Source of the DNA: Rhodopirellula sp.
Lineage (GTDB): Bacteria > Planctomycetota > Planctomycetia > Pirellulales > Thermoguttaceae
DNA: 32,189 bases
Direction: 5' to 3'
Assembly: GCA_012728855.1 (NCBI GenBank)
Contig: JAAYEH010000228.1
Coordinates: 1 to 32,189 of the forward strand
Below, one piece after another: positions 7,979-17,251 of this stretch. The notes under the pieces were generated by a model. It worked only from the letters and a program-made list of their open reading frames with translations. It did not search any database and was not told where the DNA came from. The position numbers were made by a program, and so were the translations under genes. How positions within the stretch are numbered: the stretch's first letter is position 1; each line of letters starts with the position of its first letter.

Positions 7979-9228
7979 CCGGACCCTCGGCTGCAATTGC
8001 TGCGGTGCTCGAACTGCTGTCGAGTGGCGAATCGGCGGGCGACGCCTTATCCAGGTTGATCGAGCCTTCACGGCTGGGGCTGTGGAGCCTCGACCAACCG
8101 ACGGGGCGCATTGTGGCCCGGGCCGGGCTAGTGGAGCTTGCCCGCCAGTTACCGAACGTCGAAGAGACGGTCGCTGCCGTCTTCGCCTGCCAACCTGAGT
8201 TGCGGACGGCGTGGCTGCGCATTGTCGCGGCTCGACTGCGAGATGCTGGGAAGCGACGGGATGCCGGGGAACTGTGCAGCGCAATCGACCAGCTTGATGT
8301 GGCTAGCCGGCGGATTCGCGAGGAATTTCCGAATGCCAGTCTCCAATCGACCAATCATCAGGCACTGGAAGCGGCACTCTTCGGCGCCCCGACGGACCAG
8401 GCTGTCGTCTGGCCGAAGCTGCTCCGCGTGATCGGCGCGACTGCCCAATTGGTGGAGGGGGGGGTGGGAAGCCCTGCCGCGCCGCTGCCGAGCGTCGAGC
8501 CCCTCGAACCTCGGCGGGCCTGGTCGAGCGGCCGGATCCTTCAATTGCCGCGGCCTCTCATTCCGGCCCATTCCCAGCGTGAGCGGGGGGAATTCGTGCT
8601 GACCGGGAATTGCGAGCCGCTATCCGAGGCAGAAGGCTCGGCGGGCGATTCGGTGTCTCAGGCTATCATGCGTTGGGTGCTGCACCGCCCCTGGGTCACG
8701 CTCCTGGCCCAAGTCGCCTTCGTGCAGGAGGCATGGGAGGCGGAGCAGATCTCCGGCCGACTGTCGCTGGAATTAGCCGAGGACCAGCTTGCCAATCCCT
8801 ACGAGCCGGCCCGCGTCGACGTAGTGATCACCACGCCGGACGGCGATGAAATCCTTTGTGGCACGCTGGGGGAACTGATTCGTCGTGTCCTGTTCCGGCT
8901 CGACGTGACGCTCCTTGCCCGGCCCGAGGATGCCGCACGGCTGGACGAGCGGCTGGCCCCAGTGATTCACCTGCTCCTGGAGAAGAAGGTCTGGCGGTTC
9001 GACCCGCGAGCGGCCGGGGGTCGCCGGCCAGGATTCGTCATTGACGACGAGTTCTCGACCAGTTGCTACCGGGCCTTCGGCAGCAAGTATTTCTATCGCC
9101 TCGGCAGCCTGCTGACGGCGGCGATCCGATCGACCTGCGAACAATGGGCGCGTGAACGCCTGCTGCAAGCCGGTTCCGTTGTGGGACGCGATGTGCCCAC
9201 GCCGATTGCGGAAATCCTCACCAATTGA
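7975..9228 (+). CDS. Unknown operon protein, 417 residues
   Basis: No family was recognised. The N-terminal half is an alanine/leucine-rich helical region (AAIAAVLELLSSGESAGDALS, VELARQLPNVEETVAAVFA). A proline-rich linker lies near residues 165-200. The C-terminal half (about 220-417) has alternating strands and helices: RVDVVITTPDGDEILCG, then LIRRVLFRLDVTLL, then FSTSCYRAFGSKYFYRLGSLL. No catalytic motif stands out. The ATG overlaps the specificity gene stop (ATGA) and a 52-nt gap separates it from the large ATPase, so it is a full member of the operon. It could be a structural bridge between the methylation module and the ATPase; it fills the place of one of the uncharacterised MADS components. 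Confidence 0.7.
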   Translation: MTGPSAAIAAVLELLSSGESAGDALSRLIEPSRLGLWSLDQPTGRIVARAGLVELARQLPNVEETVAAVFACQPELRTAWLRIVAARLRDAGKRRDAGELCSAIDQLDVASRRIREEFPNASLQSTNHQALEAALFGAPTDQAVVWPKLLRVIGATAQLVEGGVGSPAAPLPSVEPLEPRRAWSSGRILQLPRPLIPAHSQRERGEFVLTGNCEPLSEAEGSAGDSVSQAIMRWVLHRPWVTLLAQVAFVQEAWEAEQISGRLSLELAEDQLANPYEPARVDVVITTPDGDEILCGTLGELIRRVLFRLDVTLLARPEDAARLDERLAPVIHLLLEKKVWRFDPRAAGGRRPGFVIDDEFSTSCYRAFGSKYFYRLGSLLTAAIRSTCEQWARERLLQAGSVVGRDVPTPIAEILTN

Positions 9229-9280
9229 CCATTGCCCCTCCACGAATCCAACGGCAGGCAATGCGAAAGCGAGAGAAACC

Positions 9281-12200
9281 GTGAGTATTGAAAAGAAGAA
9301 ACACAAATGGGCCGCCGGCGGCGTTTCGGGCTATCCACTGACGCATCCGATCGTCGGCCAGACCCGATTCTTCAACCAGTTCCAGCACTTCATCCACCTG
9401 GTGGATGACGAGGCGGAGAAGTTCGCACACGTCTTCGCCATCATCGCCCAGTGGGGCATCGGTAAGTCGCGGCTGGCCTACGAACTGGTGAGCCAGATCA
9501 ACGACACGTCGCCGGGGTGGTACGTGCGGGATCCGGCCGGCAATCTGACCAAGGCCCAGCTCTTTCATAACGACGCCGACCGCGACCAGTACCTGGGGTT
9601 GTATCTACGCTATTCGCAGGTCGCCACTGAATCGCACAACATCGACAACTGGTTCGGGTACGGCCTCTATAAGGCGCTGCTGCCACTCACCCAAGGCACT
9701 TTCGACACGTCGATTCAGGGACAGATTGCCAAGGAAGCCTACGACCGGCTGTTGGTCCGCGGCTTCGATGAGAAGAAGCTGGCCGAGGCGCTCGAAGTCT
9801 CGGTCAACCACAGCGACGAGGACCTTTACGAAAAACCGACGCTTGTGACCCGTCTTTGTCAGGCAGCCTATGCATACTTGGAGCAGTTCAGCATCAAGTA
9901 CGTGCTGATTGCGCTGGACGAACTGGAAACGGCGGCTGAGGCTGCGACCTACGGCCTGGAAGTCGAAGAGATGAAGTATCTCGACGGCCGGGCCATCAAG
10001 CTCATTGGGAAAGCGATCAAGGAAGAGGACCCTCGCGGAAAGCTGCCGTGGCTCCGCTACGTGGCTCTCTGCTCACCCGCGATCGGGAACGAACTGCGGG
10101 AAATCCGAAGTACCGCCCGGCGGTTCGAGCTGGTCGAGCTGTCGCAGAACGCCTTTGCCGACGTCAGCAGCTTTGTTCAACTGCTCAAGGAAGACAACCG
10201 GCTGGGCGAGACGTACCCGGCGGGCCTAGTTGAGGCCGCCTACGCGATGAGCGGCGGCAATTTCGGCTGGTTCAACGTGGCGATGGCGAACATCGACGGG
10301 GTGATCAGTGGCCGGCGGGCAAAGAGGGAGCCCACGGACGGCACGGTCGGCAGCCTGTTCGACGAATCGGTACGGGTCTCCAGCCGCATGAGCGAGTACG
10401 TGCTGGACCATCACGCTATTGACGAGCTGAACCTGCCGCGCGACTTCCGCGATAACGCCCGGGAATTGCTCTACGGCCAGCTTCCGGTGCCGCTGACCGC
10501 ATGGACCGACGAGCAACGGGATGCACTCTTGGCTGGCACGAACGAGTACGGCGAGCCGATCTCCGTCTTGTACCACCGCGTCGAGTGGACGGAACAAGAC
10601 TGCGGTAAGGCCCTGCGAGCCGCCAAGTTCACTCGCGATCGCGATGAATGGACCCTCAGCGGGGTAGACCAGCCGCTGGACCTTGGGCAACTGCTGGCCA
10701 ATCTCAGCACATACTCGATCCACGAAACCAAGGGAGCGGTTCAATCTGGCGGTCGATACACGCTGTTGGTGCCGGTCAATGGCAGCGATTTCGTCCAATT
10801 GGTGTCGGTGTTGTATCCGCATCCGGCTGCCGAGGATGCCGCACGAGCAATCTGGCGAGAAGAAGTGGGCGTGGACTCGGTGCCGACCGAGACCGCGACG
10901 CATATCGGCCCAAGCATAGACATGCTTGGACGCCTGAATTTGCGGTTCCGACGTCAGGGAACGACATCGCTTATTTTCCGCGAGCCCGACCAGAGCGCCG
11001 CCCACGAAGAGGCGATGAAGACGTGCAAGGGGCAAAGCGAATCCGATCGCGCCCGGCAGATTCTGACCGGGGTCATGCGGGCGCTGGACGAAAACTGGGA
11101 GTATGACGCAGTCGATGGCGGCCTCAAGGGTGATCTGGTCGCGGTTACGACTAGCCCCGGTGGCCGCGGTAAGCCCGGGGGACTGGTTATCTGCAAAGCG
11201 CTGCACTTGCATCCCGAAGGGAAAGTGATTTTCGCGTGGGTGCGGAGCGTCAAGGAACTGGAGGACCTATGCAACAGGGCTACCACGCAATTCGCAACAC
11301 AGGGCCGGATTCCGGTGATCGCGCTGACATCGTCGCGCCACCTGGTTGAGCAGTTTATTGAACCATCGTCCCAGTTGCTGAAGGATGCTCGCGAGTATTT
11401 GCTCTTGTACCAATTGTCCTCGCGCGAGGAATACGTCCTGCATCCGATTGGCCTAGCCAGGAAGGATTGCAAGGGTTTCCAGCTTCTACCGCAGCGATTC
11501 ACAACCGCCTTCTCGAACCGATTGCAGGCGATCCTGCGGCCGCTTCGGGATTCGGTTCATGGATGGCGTCGCGACCTGGATTCGCGGGGCCGTATCGCAT
11601 GGCCCATGCGGGCGAGCGGGGTGTTGAAGGATGAAGACCGCGACAAGTTGTTCCGTGCTTACCGGTACTTGTTCATCGAAAGCAGTTCACCCAAATCGCT
11701 CGCCGCGTTGGATGAGAAGAGCGGCTTGGATGTCCAGGACATCCTCGACATTTTGCAGCGGATGAGGGTATCGGCGCAAGCCAAGGCGGCCGGGTATCAG
11801 GATTCGGAGCGATTCGGTCTGTTCACGACGCTGGACGAGGGTGCCGAACCGCAGTTGCCGGCGTTTTTGCATCGACTATGCGATTGGCTCGTTGTCCGCG
11901 GGCAGGAATGGTCGTATGAAGCCGCCGAACAGGAGTGGTTTTGGGGATACACCTGGGAGGGAGCCAAGCCGCTGGACATGTTCGTCCAGTGGATGGCCCT
12001 TCTCTGCGAGGTTGGCTTTGCTTACGAGGCGTCGAGCGGTACCCGGCGGAACGACAAGCGGTATCGGCTTGTGAAGCGGAGTGCGATTCGCGGCGGCCTG
12101 ACCGAGGCCAAGAATTGGCTTGATGACGAGTATCCGAACATCGTTGAGAAGATGAAGGCGGTATTCGGAGAAGGCAAAGTGGTCGATTACTTTGCCCCGC

Positions 12201-13552
12201 TGACGGCTATGCGGCCCGGGACGAAGACCCGCGATGCCAAGCAGATGCTCGATAATGCCGAGATCGGTGTGAACGGCTTGGATGTGACGGAGTCGGCGTG
12301 GAAGGACGCCAAGGAACCCGCTGACCGCCGGCTGAAGTTTGTCGAGTGTGCTTGGAAACGGCTGGCATCGAGGCAGTATATCGGCTTTGTGTACAACGCG
12401 GATGGTTATCGGGCGCTTCAGCGCGACGATACCCTGCGAATGCTGAACTTCGAGAACGACCAGGAGCCCCTTTGGAAGCGAATCGGCCAGGCGAGTCTCT
12501 TCGTCGATTTTGCCCTGGAAGCAAAAGAGCGAATCATTGATCGCGTGGGCCGGCTGTCTGGTGACCTGCACGAATTGACCAGTGATGTGAAGGGCTTCCC
12601 GATTCAGGTCTTCACCCGATCATTGGCGAAGATCACGAACATCCTGGAGGGTTCGATCGGCACCACCGAGCCGGAGGGCTCGACGCAGCGGCTTCAGTAC
12701 ACCGCACCCGGCACGGTGGGGCACTCACTGAAGGAACTCAAGGTTGGCCAGGCAACAGAGAAGCTGGGCCAACTTGCAGAGGAAGTTGGGCTAAGGCTCG
12801 ATTCCCCGACGGAACTGCCGCTTGAGGAAATTACCGGGAGCATCGTTCAGCACTTCAACGACATGGTGAAGGACTTCCAGCGCGAACGGCAACGTCTGGA
12901 TGATCTCTCTGAACGTTTGAATGTACTGGCTTCCGATTTAGGTGACTCGCCCTCGGACTTCGTGTACCCCTCGACGGTGCCGGCGTTCGCCGAATTGGCA
13001 AGTCGGCCGGCCTTCATCGAAAGTGAGTTGAGCGAGACGCTCGCCGAAGACATCGAGACGCTGATCTCAGAACACGACAATTCATCGCGACTTGGTAACT
13101 TCCACCCTCTGATGACCGCCGCCAAGGGTCTGCTTTCCGGCCCCAAGAATGCGCTCGGGCGGTTGGCGGGACAGGTGGCGACGCTGGAGAATGCTGCGAC
13201 CGGCTATCGCCAGACACTGCTTGACTCCGACGAGTTACGGACTGTGGAAACCGCCTATGGGGCCTTGTTGCAGGCGCAACGGAAACCGCGCGAGAAGAAC
13301 CTCGACATGACGGACATGAAGGGTGCCGGAAGTCTGAAGGAGGCCAAGGCGCTGGTGCTGCAGCGATGTACGCAGTGGCCCGATGCGGGCGACGAGGTGC
13401 TCGAAGGCACCGGTGTTTCGTTCGATGCCTGGGCCACGCTGGTGAAAGATCTGACGGATCGCAGAAAGCCTGCGATGACGGGTCAGCAGATCCAAAGCCT
13501 GGTTGACAAGGGCTTCTTGGAAGTCGCCTACCGGCTGGGAGGGGACGCATGA
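9281..13552 (+). CDS. Giant P-loop ATPase (AAA/STAND-like), 1423 residues
   Basis: The chosen start is GTG 9281 (reading MSIEKKKHKWAAGG), because the upstream part of the open frame has no ribosome site and shows no domain-like pattern. The NTPase domain is near the N-terminus. Walker A is AQWGIGKS with Lys62-Ser63, fitting the [AG]xxxxGK[ST] pattern. Walker B is LIALDE with Asp213-Glu214. The remaining 1100 residues are mostly helical, with coiled-coil-like stretches near residues 1180-1220 (KDFQRERQRLDDLSERLN), and no recognisable nuclease motif. Large proteins of this shape act as nucleotide-driven sensors or motors in several defence systems (BrxC and PglY in BREX, MAD3 in MADS as I recall). 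The stop overlaps the next gene by 4 nt. Confidence 0.85.
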   Translation: MSIEKKKHKWAAGGVSGYPLTHPIVGQTRFFNQFQHFIHLVDDEAEKFAHVFAIIAQWGIGKSRLAYELVSQINDTSPGWYVRDPAGNLTKAQLFHNDADRDQYLGLYLRYSQVATESHNIDNWFGYGLYKALLPLTQGTFDTSIQGQIAKEAYDRLLVRGFDEKKLAEALEVSVNHSDEDLYEKPTLVTRLCQAAYAYLEQFSIKYVLIALDELETAAEAATYGLEVEEMKYLDGRAIKLIGKAIKEEDPRGKLPWLRYVALCSPAIGNELREIRSTARRFELVELSQNAFADVSSFVQLLKEDNRLGETYPAGLVEAAYAMSGGNFGWFNVAMANIDGVISGRRAKREPTDGTVGSLFDESVRVSSRMSEYVLDHHAIDELNLPRDFRDNARELLYGQLPVPLTAWTDEQRDALLAGTNEYGEPISVLYHRVEWTEQDCGKALRAAKFTRDRDEWTLSGVDQPLDLGQLLANLSTYSIHETKGAVQSGGRYTLLVPVNGSDFVQLVSVLYPHPAAEDAARAIWREEVGVDSVPTETATHIGPSIDMLGRLNLRFRRQGTTSLIFREPDQSAAHEEAMKTCKGQSESDRARQILTGVMRALDENWEYDAVDGGLKGDLVAVTTSPGGRGKPGGLVICKALHLHPEGKVIFAWVRSVKELEDLCNRATTQFATQGRIPVIALTSSRHLVEQFIEPSSQLLKDAREYLLLYQLSSREEYVLHPIGLARKDCKGFQLLPQRFTTAFSNRLQAILRPLRDSVHGWRRDLDSRGRIAWPMRASGVLKDEDRDKLFRAYRYLFIESSSPKSLAALDEKSGLDVQDILDILQRMRVSAQAKAAGYQDSERFGLFTTLDEGAEPQLPAFLHRLCDWLVVRGQEWSYEAAEQEWFWGYTWEGAKPLDMFVQWMALLCEVGFAYEASSGTRRNDKRYRLVKRSAIRGGLTEAKNWLDDEYPNIVEKMKAVFGEGKVVDYFAPLTAMRPGTKTRDAKQMLDNAEIGVNGLDVTESAWKDAKEPADRRLKFVECAWKRLASRQYIGFVYNADGYRALQRDDTLRMLNFENDQEPLWKRIGQASLFVDFALEAKERIIDRVGRLSGDLHELTSDVKGFPIQVFTRSLAKITNILEGSIGTTEPEGSTQRLQYTAPGTVGHSLKELKVGQATEKLGQLAEEVGLRLDSPTELPLEEITGSIVQHFNDMVKDFQRERQRLDDLSERLNVLASDLGDSPSDFVYPSTVPAFAELASRPAFIESELSETLAEDIETLISEHDNSSRLGNFHPLMTAAKGLLSGPKNALGRLAGQVATLENAATGYRQTLLDSDELRTVETAYGALLQAQRKPREKNLDMTDMKGAGSLKEAKALVLQRCTQWPDAGDEVLEGTGVSFDAWATLVKDLTDRRKPAMTGQQIQSLVDKGFLEVAYRLGGDA

Positions 13553-14382
13553 CTTCTCGACCGATCCGGCTCGTTGGCACGCTTGCCAACCATGCACGTG
13601 GGAAGGTGCTTGCTGAAGCAATGGGGGCCGCGCCGACTGACGCGTTGCCTCAGGAACACGGCTTGTGCCTGGCCTTTGGCACGGACTTCCAAGACCAGAC
13701 TGAGGTGACGCAGAACGACTGGGCGAAGTGGGCGGAACCAGCCGGAAGAACCCTGTTGCTCATCCCGCCATTTCGTCTAGCGGAGTCTGTTGTGCCGGTA
13801 TCCTGGCGGGTCTATCGTCCACAGAAGATCGATTCTGCGGGCGCCGAGTCGTTGGCCAAGCTGTTGGCGACCGAGGTGCGATTTGAGTTGACTGGTACCT
13901 TGCAGGCGGCCGTCGATGTTGGCGGGCAGTGGAAAGGCGGCGGATTCCATACTGCTTACTTCCGGAGGCACCCGCATTCAGGGGTGTTTGCGATGACCTG
14001 CTTGCCGCTGTGGTCGCTGACCATTCTCGACCATCGCGAAGTGGCTCGGAATTGGATGGAACGGATCGCCGGCATTGCTGGGGAGCCCACACCTCATACC
14101 GAGGCAGACCGAGAGGCTCCGCAGTTTCAGCCGAGCCGGGAGCATTTTGCTTTGATGCTTCACTTGTGTGAGCGCGAGTTTCACGGGCGCGACGAGGCAC
14201 TGGCTCGGTTGGCAGATTCGCCCGTACTGGCTATTCCGGAGGATGCAGCGCGTTTGCATCTTCAGGAGTTGGAGGCCGCGGGGCTGGCGACAGACGGGAA
14301 ACTTACCGACACGGGTGAAGCCGCGCTCGTTGCAAGCCCGTACGGCGTTTATGCCACAGCGTTGAGGAGAAACCGGCAATGA
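13549..14382 (+). CDS. Unknown operon protein with a probable C-terminal winged helix
   Basis: The 277-residue product is unrecognised. Residues 1-175 form a mixed alpha/beta region with a run of hydrophobic strands (RTLLLIPPFRLAESVVPVSW, then FAMTCLPLWSLTIL). After a polar linker (about 178-196) the last 80 residues read as a winged helix: FALMLHLCEREF, DEALARLADSPVLAIPEDAARL, HLQELEAAGLATDGKLTDTGE. The overlap with the ATPase gene on one side and the NurA-like gene on the other (ATGA both times) implies a fixed ratio of products. It may be an adaptor that connects the ATPase to the NurA-HerA pair. Confidence 0.7.
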   Translation: MTSRPIRLVGTLANHARGKVLAEAMGAAPTDALPQEHGLCLAFGTDFQDQTEVTQNDWAKWAEPAGRTLLLIPPFRLAESVVPVSWRVYRPQKIDSAGAESLAKLLATEVRFELTGTLQAAVDVGGQWKGGGFHTAYFRRHPHSGVFAMTCLPLWSLTILDHREVARNWMERIAGIAGEPTPHTEADREAPQFQPSREHFALMLHLCEREFHGRDEALARLADSPVLAIPEDAARLHLQELEAAGLATDGKLTDTGEAALVASPYGVYATALRRNRQ

Positions 14383-15539
14383 AAGATATGCCTGACCAGT
14401 CGCGTTCGCTGGCGCAATCCCTGGCGGTGCAAACGCAGGTACATCTCATCGGGACGGTCGGCCGCCTGCTGAAGCAGATTCGCGATCTTGAAAAGATCGC
14501 CCCTTTGTTCGTAGAGGCAGGCCTTATCCGCTCCGTGGACCGGCCGAGCCCGCTGACCTTGGATGTGGCTGGCATTTCAACCAAGACCGTCACACGGCGA
14601 GTGGCGGGAGGATGGCTTTACGCCGCTGCCGGAGTCCGCGTCGATCTCAGTGTCCAGGAAAACGTGGTCGCCACCCGAGGCGAAGATAGCCTCTGTGAGA
14701 TCGACGACATCGACTACGAAGATCAATCCAAGCGTTTCCAGTTGATAGGCATTCGTCAGGCCTACGAATTGGCGGAGCGGGCGCTCGCATCTGGTCAGCA
14801 TTTCGACTTGCTGCTGTGCGATTGCCCATTGCTGCTGAATCGCAGCATGGTTGCTCCCGAGGAGGGGGCTCGATATGCCGCACTGCGGAAGACATATCAG
14901 ACGACGGTCGAAGCAATCAGCCAGTTCTGGCGTGAACATCGCGACAAGCTCTTCCCGTGGAACCGCCAGGGACCGGTTCTGGCGGGGCTCGCATCGGAGC
15001 GTTTCGGTGCAATCATCAACGTCTCGCAACAAGACTTGCGGACTGAGGAGGGGCGACGCCACGTCCTACACCTCGACGAACTTGCCCCCGAACCGTTACA
15101 GCGATTGGCGGGGGTGCATGCGACAATCGCCGGGGTTGGAGAGCGCCGGTTCATCAACGGTATCCTGGGCAGTTTCACGCGGACTTCCGCATTTCGAATG
15201 AACACCCAGACGCCGCGAATGGAGCCTCACGAGGTCGCCAGTGGCGGTGTTGTCGGGCTGCATTACTGCGCTGGCCCGGGCACACAGCCGAAGCTCTTGC
15301 AGCTCATTGGGGACGAGCCCGGGTGGCGTGCCTCGGATCTTGATGAGCTAGCCGGGCGACTAATGGCGTTGACGGTCACCGGCGGAAAACAGGCTTGGCC
15401 AATGCCCGTGCAATTGGCCGCGCGAGAACTGGGATCGCTGGATGGTTTCATCGAACACTACAGGGCCGGCGTCCACGGTGAGATGAAGAAACGAAGCATT
15501 GAGGACGTGTGGCTGTCTGACTTGGACGATCTCGTTTGA
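14379..15539 (+). CDS. NurA-like nuclease, partner of the adjacent HerA ATPase
   Basis: NurA proteins are 5'-3' nucleases with an RNase H-like fold that work with the HerA hexamer on DNA ends. This 386-residue protein shows the family pattern in order: a first acidic site in LDVAGIS (Asp62), the core strand GGWLYAAAGVRVDL, an acidic helix QAYELAERAL (Glu130), the central FDLLLCDCPLLLNRS with Asp148 (usually LLDGSL), then ALRKTYQTTVEAI, then GPVLAGLASERFG, and finally the PVQLAARELGSLDGFI strand-helix. The first DG(S) motif is degenerate, so activity is not certain. The immediately following HerA gene supports the call. The start is ATG 14379, with ATG 14388 as an alternative. Confidence 0.72.
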   Translation: MKDMPDQSRSLAQSLAVQTQVHLIGTVGRLLKQIRDLEKIAPLFVEAGLIRSVDRPSPLTLDVAGISTKTVTRRVAGGWLYAAAGVRVDLSVQENVVATRGEDSLCEIDDIDYEDQSKRFQLIGIRQAYELAERALASGQHFDLLLCDCPLLLNRSMVAPEEGARYAALRKTYQTTVEAISQFWREHRDKLFPWNRQGPVLAGLASERFGAIINVSQQDLRTEEGRRHVLHLDELAPEPLQRLAGVHATIAGVGERRFINGILGSFTRTSAFRMNTQTPRMEPHEVASGGVVGLHYCAGPGTQPKLLQLIGDEPGWRASDLDELAGRLMALTVTGGKQAWPMPVQLAARELGSLDGFIEHYRAGVHGEMKKRSIEDVWLSDLDDLV

Positions 15540-15553
15540 ATGGGAATACGCAA

Positions 15554-17251
15554 ATGAAACAGCAAGTTCTTGGAACATTGGTGGGTAATACTGGCGACCC
15601 GACCAAGGTGATGATGGTCATAGCATCATCATTCTCGGCTCGCCGGGGCGAGTTCGTCCGCATCAGCCACCAGGAGCGGGACGACGAGCAAACCTGTGAC
15701 GTGCTGGGGCGAATTGCCAGCATCAGTCGCGTCAACGCGCTCTATGACGCTGGGATGGGCAGTTCGTTGACCGAATTGGAACTGATGCCGGGTGCGCGGG
15801 TGACCGGCGAGAGCATTGTCGGCAAGATCGAGTTGATCGGGTTCAACGACTCCACGACCGGTCAGATTCGCATTCCGCGCCGTCCGCTCGACCCAGGCGC
15901 CAAGGTCCAGACGGTTGATTACCACTTTCTGAGCGCCTTCTATGAGTTTGATGAGCAGACCGGTCTCCATATTGGGAATCTGGTCGGCTACGACCGTGGG
16001 GAGAACGTCGTTCCGGTCTTTCTCGACGTGAACAAGCTGGTGACGGAACACCTCGCCGTGCTGGCGATGACCGGTGCCGGAAGGTCCTACACGGTCGGGC
16101 GCATCATCGAACGCCTCGTGGCACTTCACAACGGAACGGTGATTGTCTTTGATCCGCACGGCGAGTACGGGCGCGCGATGCTGGGCGGAAAGCTGCAATT
16201 CAACAGCCAGCAAGCCGGTTCGGATGATCCCCGCGACCGCCGAACGATACCCCTGATTCAGGAATCCCTGCAAAGGCTGACAGAATCCGGAGCTGGTATT
16301 GTCGTCTACACGCCACAGATCCAGTCCTTTCGGCACAAGTACGCCGGCAAGAACCGTGAGCTTGCGCTGCAATTCGACCACTTTGAAATGGACGACATCA
16401 GCCAGATTCTCCCTGGCCTGACGGAACCACAACAACGGGTTCTCGACGTCGCGATTCGTTATTGGCGAAGTGTCGACAGTGCGGAGCCGCGAGACATCAA
16501 TCGGCTTCGTCACTTCCTCAGTGACGGACTCGACGAGGTGCGACAGTGGGACGAACTCACTCAGGCAGAGGCTGCGGCCCTGAACAGCCGAAGTGCCGCC
16601 GTTGCGTCGATGAAACTCTCACGAGTTCTATCCGAAGCCCAGGCGTTCTACTCGGCGGCCCTGTCCGAGCCGACAAACATCTACGAATTGACCGGGCGGC
16701 GAACCGACAAGCACGGAAGGCTCGTCGTGGTTGACCTGCAGGGCTTGAGCGACACCGCCAAGCAGATCATTACGGCTTTGATATCGAGCGAAGTGCTCCA
16801 GGCTGCGACCAGCAAATCAGATCCGATTCGGCCATGCATGCTCGTATTTGAAGAAGGGCACAATTTCGCGCCCGCAGGTCAGGCGGCCGTGAGTCATCGC
16901 ATCATCCGAAAGATTGCAGGCGAAGGACGGAAGTTTGGAGTGGGCTTTGCCGTCATCAGCCAACGACCATCGAAGTTGGACCCTGATGTCACGTCGCAGT
17001 GCAATACTCTGATCGTGATGCGACTCAAGAACCCGGATGACCAGCGGTTCATTGCCCGTACTTCCGACATGGTGAGCCAGGCGGACCTGGATGAATTGCC
17101 AAGTTTGTCGACCGGAGAGGCATTGATCTTCGGGCGGTCCATTGCCGCTCCGTTGCTTGTGAAGATCGGAACCAAGGCACTGGTCCACGGCGGCGAGTCG
17201 CCGGACGTGCTGCACGTGTGGGGGAGAGGCCATGGTGAAGTCGCCAATTGA
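15554..17251 (+). CDS. HerA-like (DUF87) hexameric DNA ATPase with an Arg in the Walker A motif
   Basis: HerA is a FtsK/HerA-superfamily DNA translocase that feeds DNA to NurA. The 565-residue protein has an N-terminal beta-barrel region (about 1-140, the HAS-barrel position), a P-loop at residues 173-179, a Walker B LVFEEGHNF at 430-438, and the typical C-terminal run AGEGRKFGVGFAVISQRP then QCNTLIVMRLKNPDDQRFI. The P-loop reads TGAGRSY, with Arg177 where Lys is expected. The visible sequence gives no hint of a frameshift there. The ATG at 15554 is preferred over a TTG at 15536 that would overlap the NurA gene. The end overlaps the next gene by 20 nt. In MADS an ATP-binding protein is called MAD8; equivalence is unproven. 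Confidence 0.88.
   Translation: MKQQVLGTLVGNTGDPTKVMMVIASSFSARRGEFVRISHQERDDEQTCDVLGRIASISRVNALYDAGMGSSLTELELMPGARVTGESIVGKIELIGFNDSTTGQIRIPRRPLDPGAKVQTVDYHFLSAFYEFDEQTGLHIGNLVGYDRGENVVPVFLDVNKLVTEHLAVLAMTGAGRSYTVGRIIERLVALHNGTVIVFDPHGEYGRAMLGGKLQFNSQQAGSDDPRDRRTIPLIQESLQRLTESGAGIVVYTPQIQSFRHKYAGKNRELALQFDHFEMDDISQILPGLTEPQQRVLDVAIRYWRSVDSAEPRDINRLRHFLSDGLDEVRQWDELTQAEAAALNSRSAAVASMKLSRVLSEAQAFYSAALSEPTNIYELTGRRTDKHGRLVVVDLQGLSDTAKQIITALISSEVLQAATSKSDPIRPCMLVFEEGHNFAPAGQAAVSHRIIRKIAGEGRKFGVGFAVISQRPSKLDPDVTSQCNTLIVMRLKNPDDQRFIARTSDMVSQADLDELPSLSTGEALIFGRSIAAPLLVKIGTKALVHGGESPDVLHVWGRGHGEVAN

Noticed and set aside
10226..11212. Minus-strand frame of 328 codons opposite the large ATPase
   Set aside because: Shadow of a coding frame with regular codon use; no domain features.
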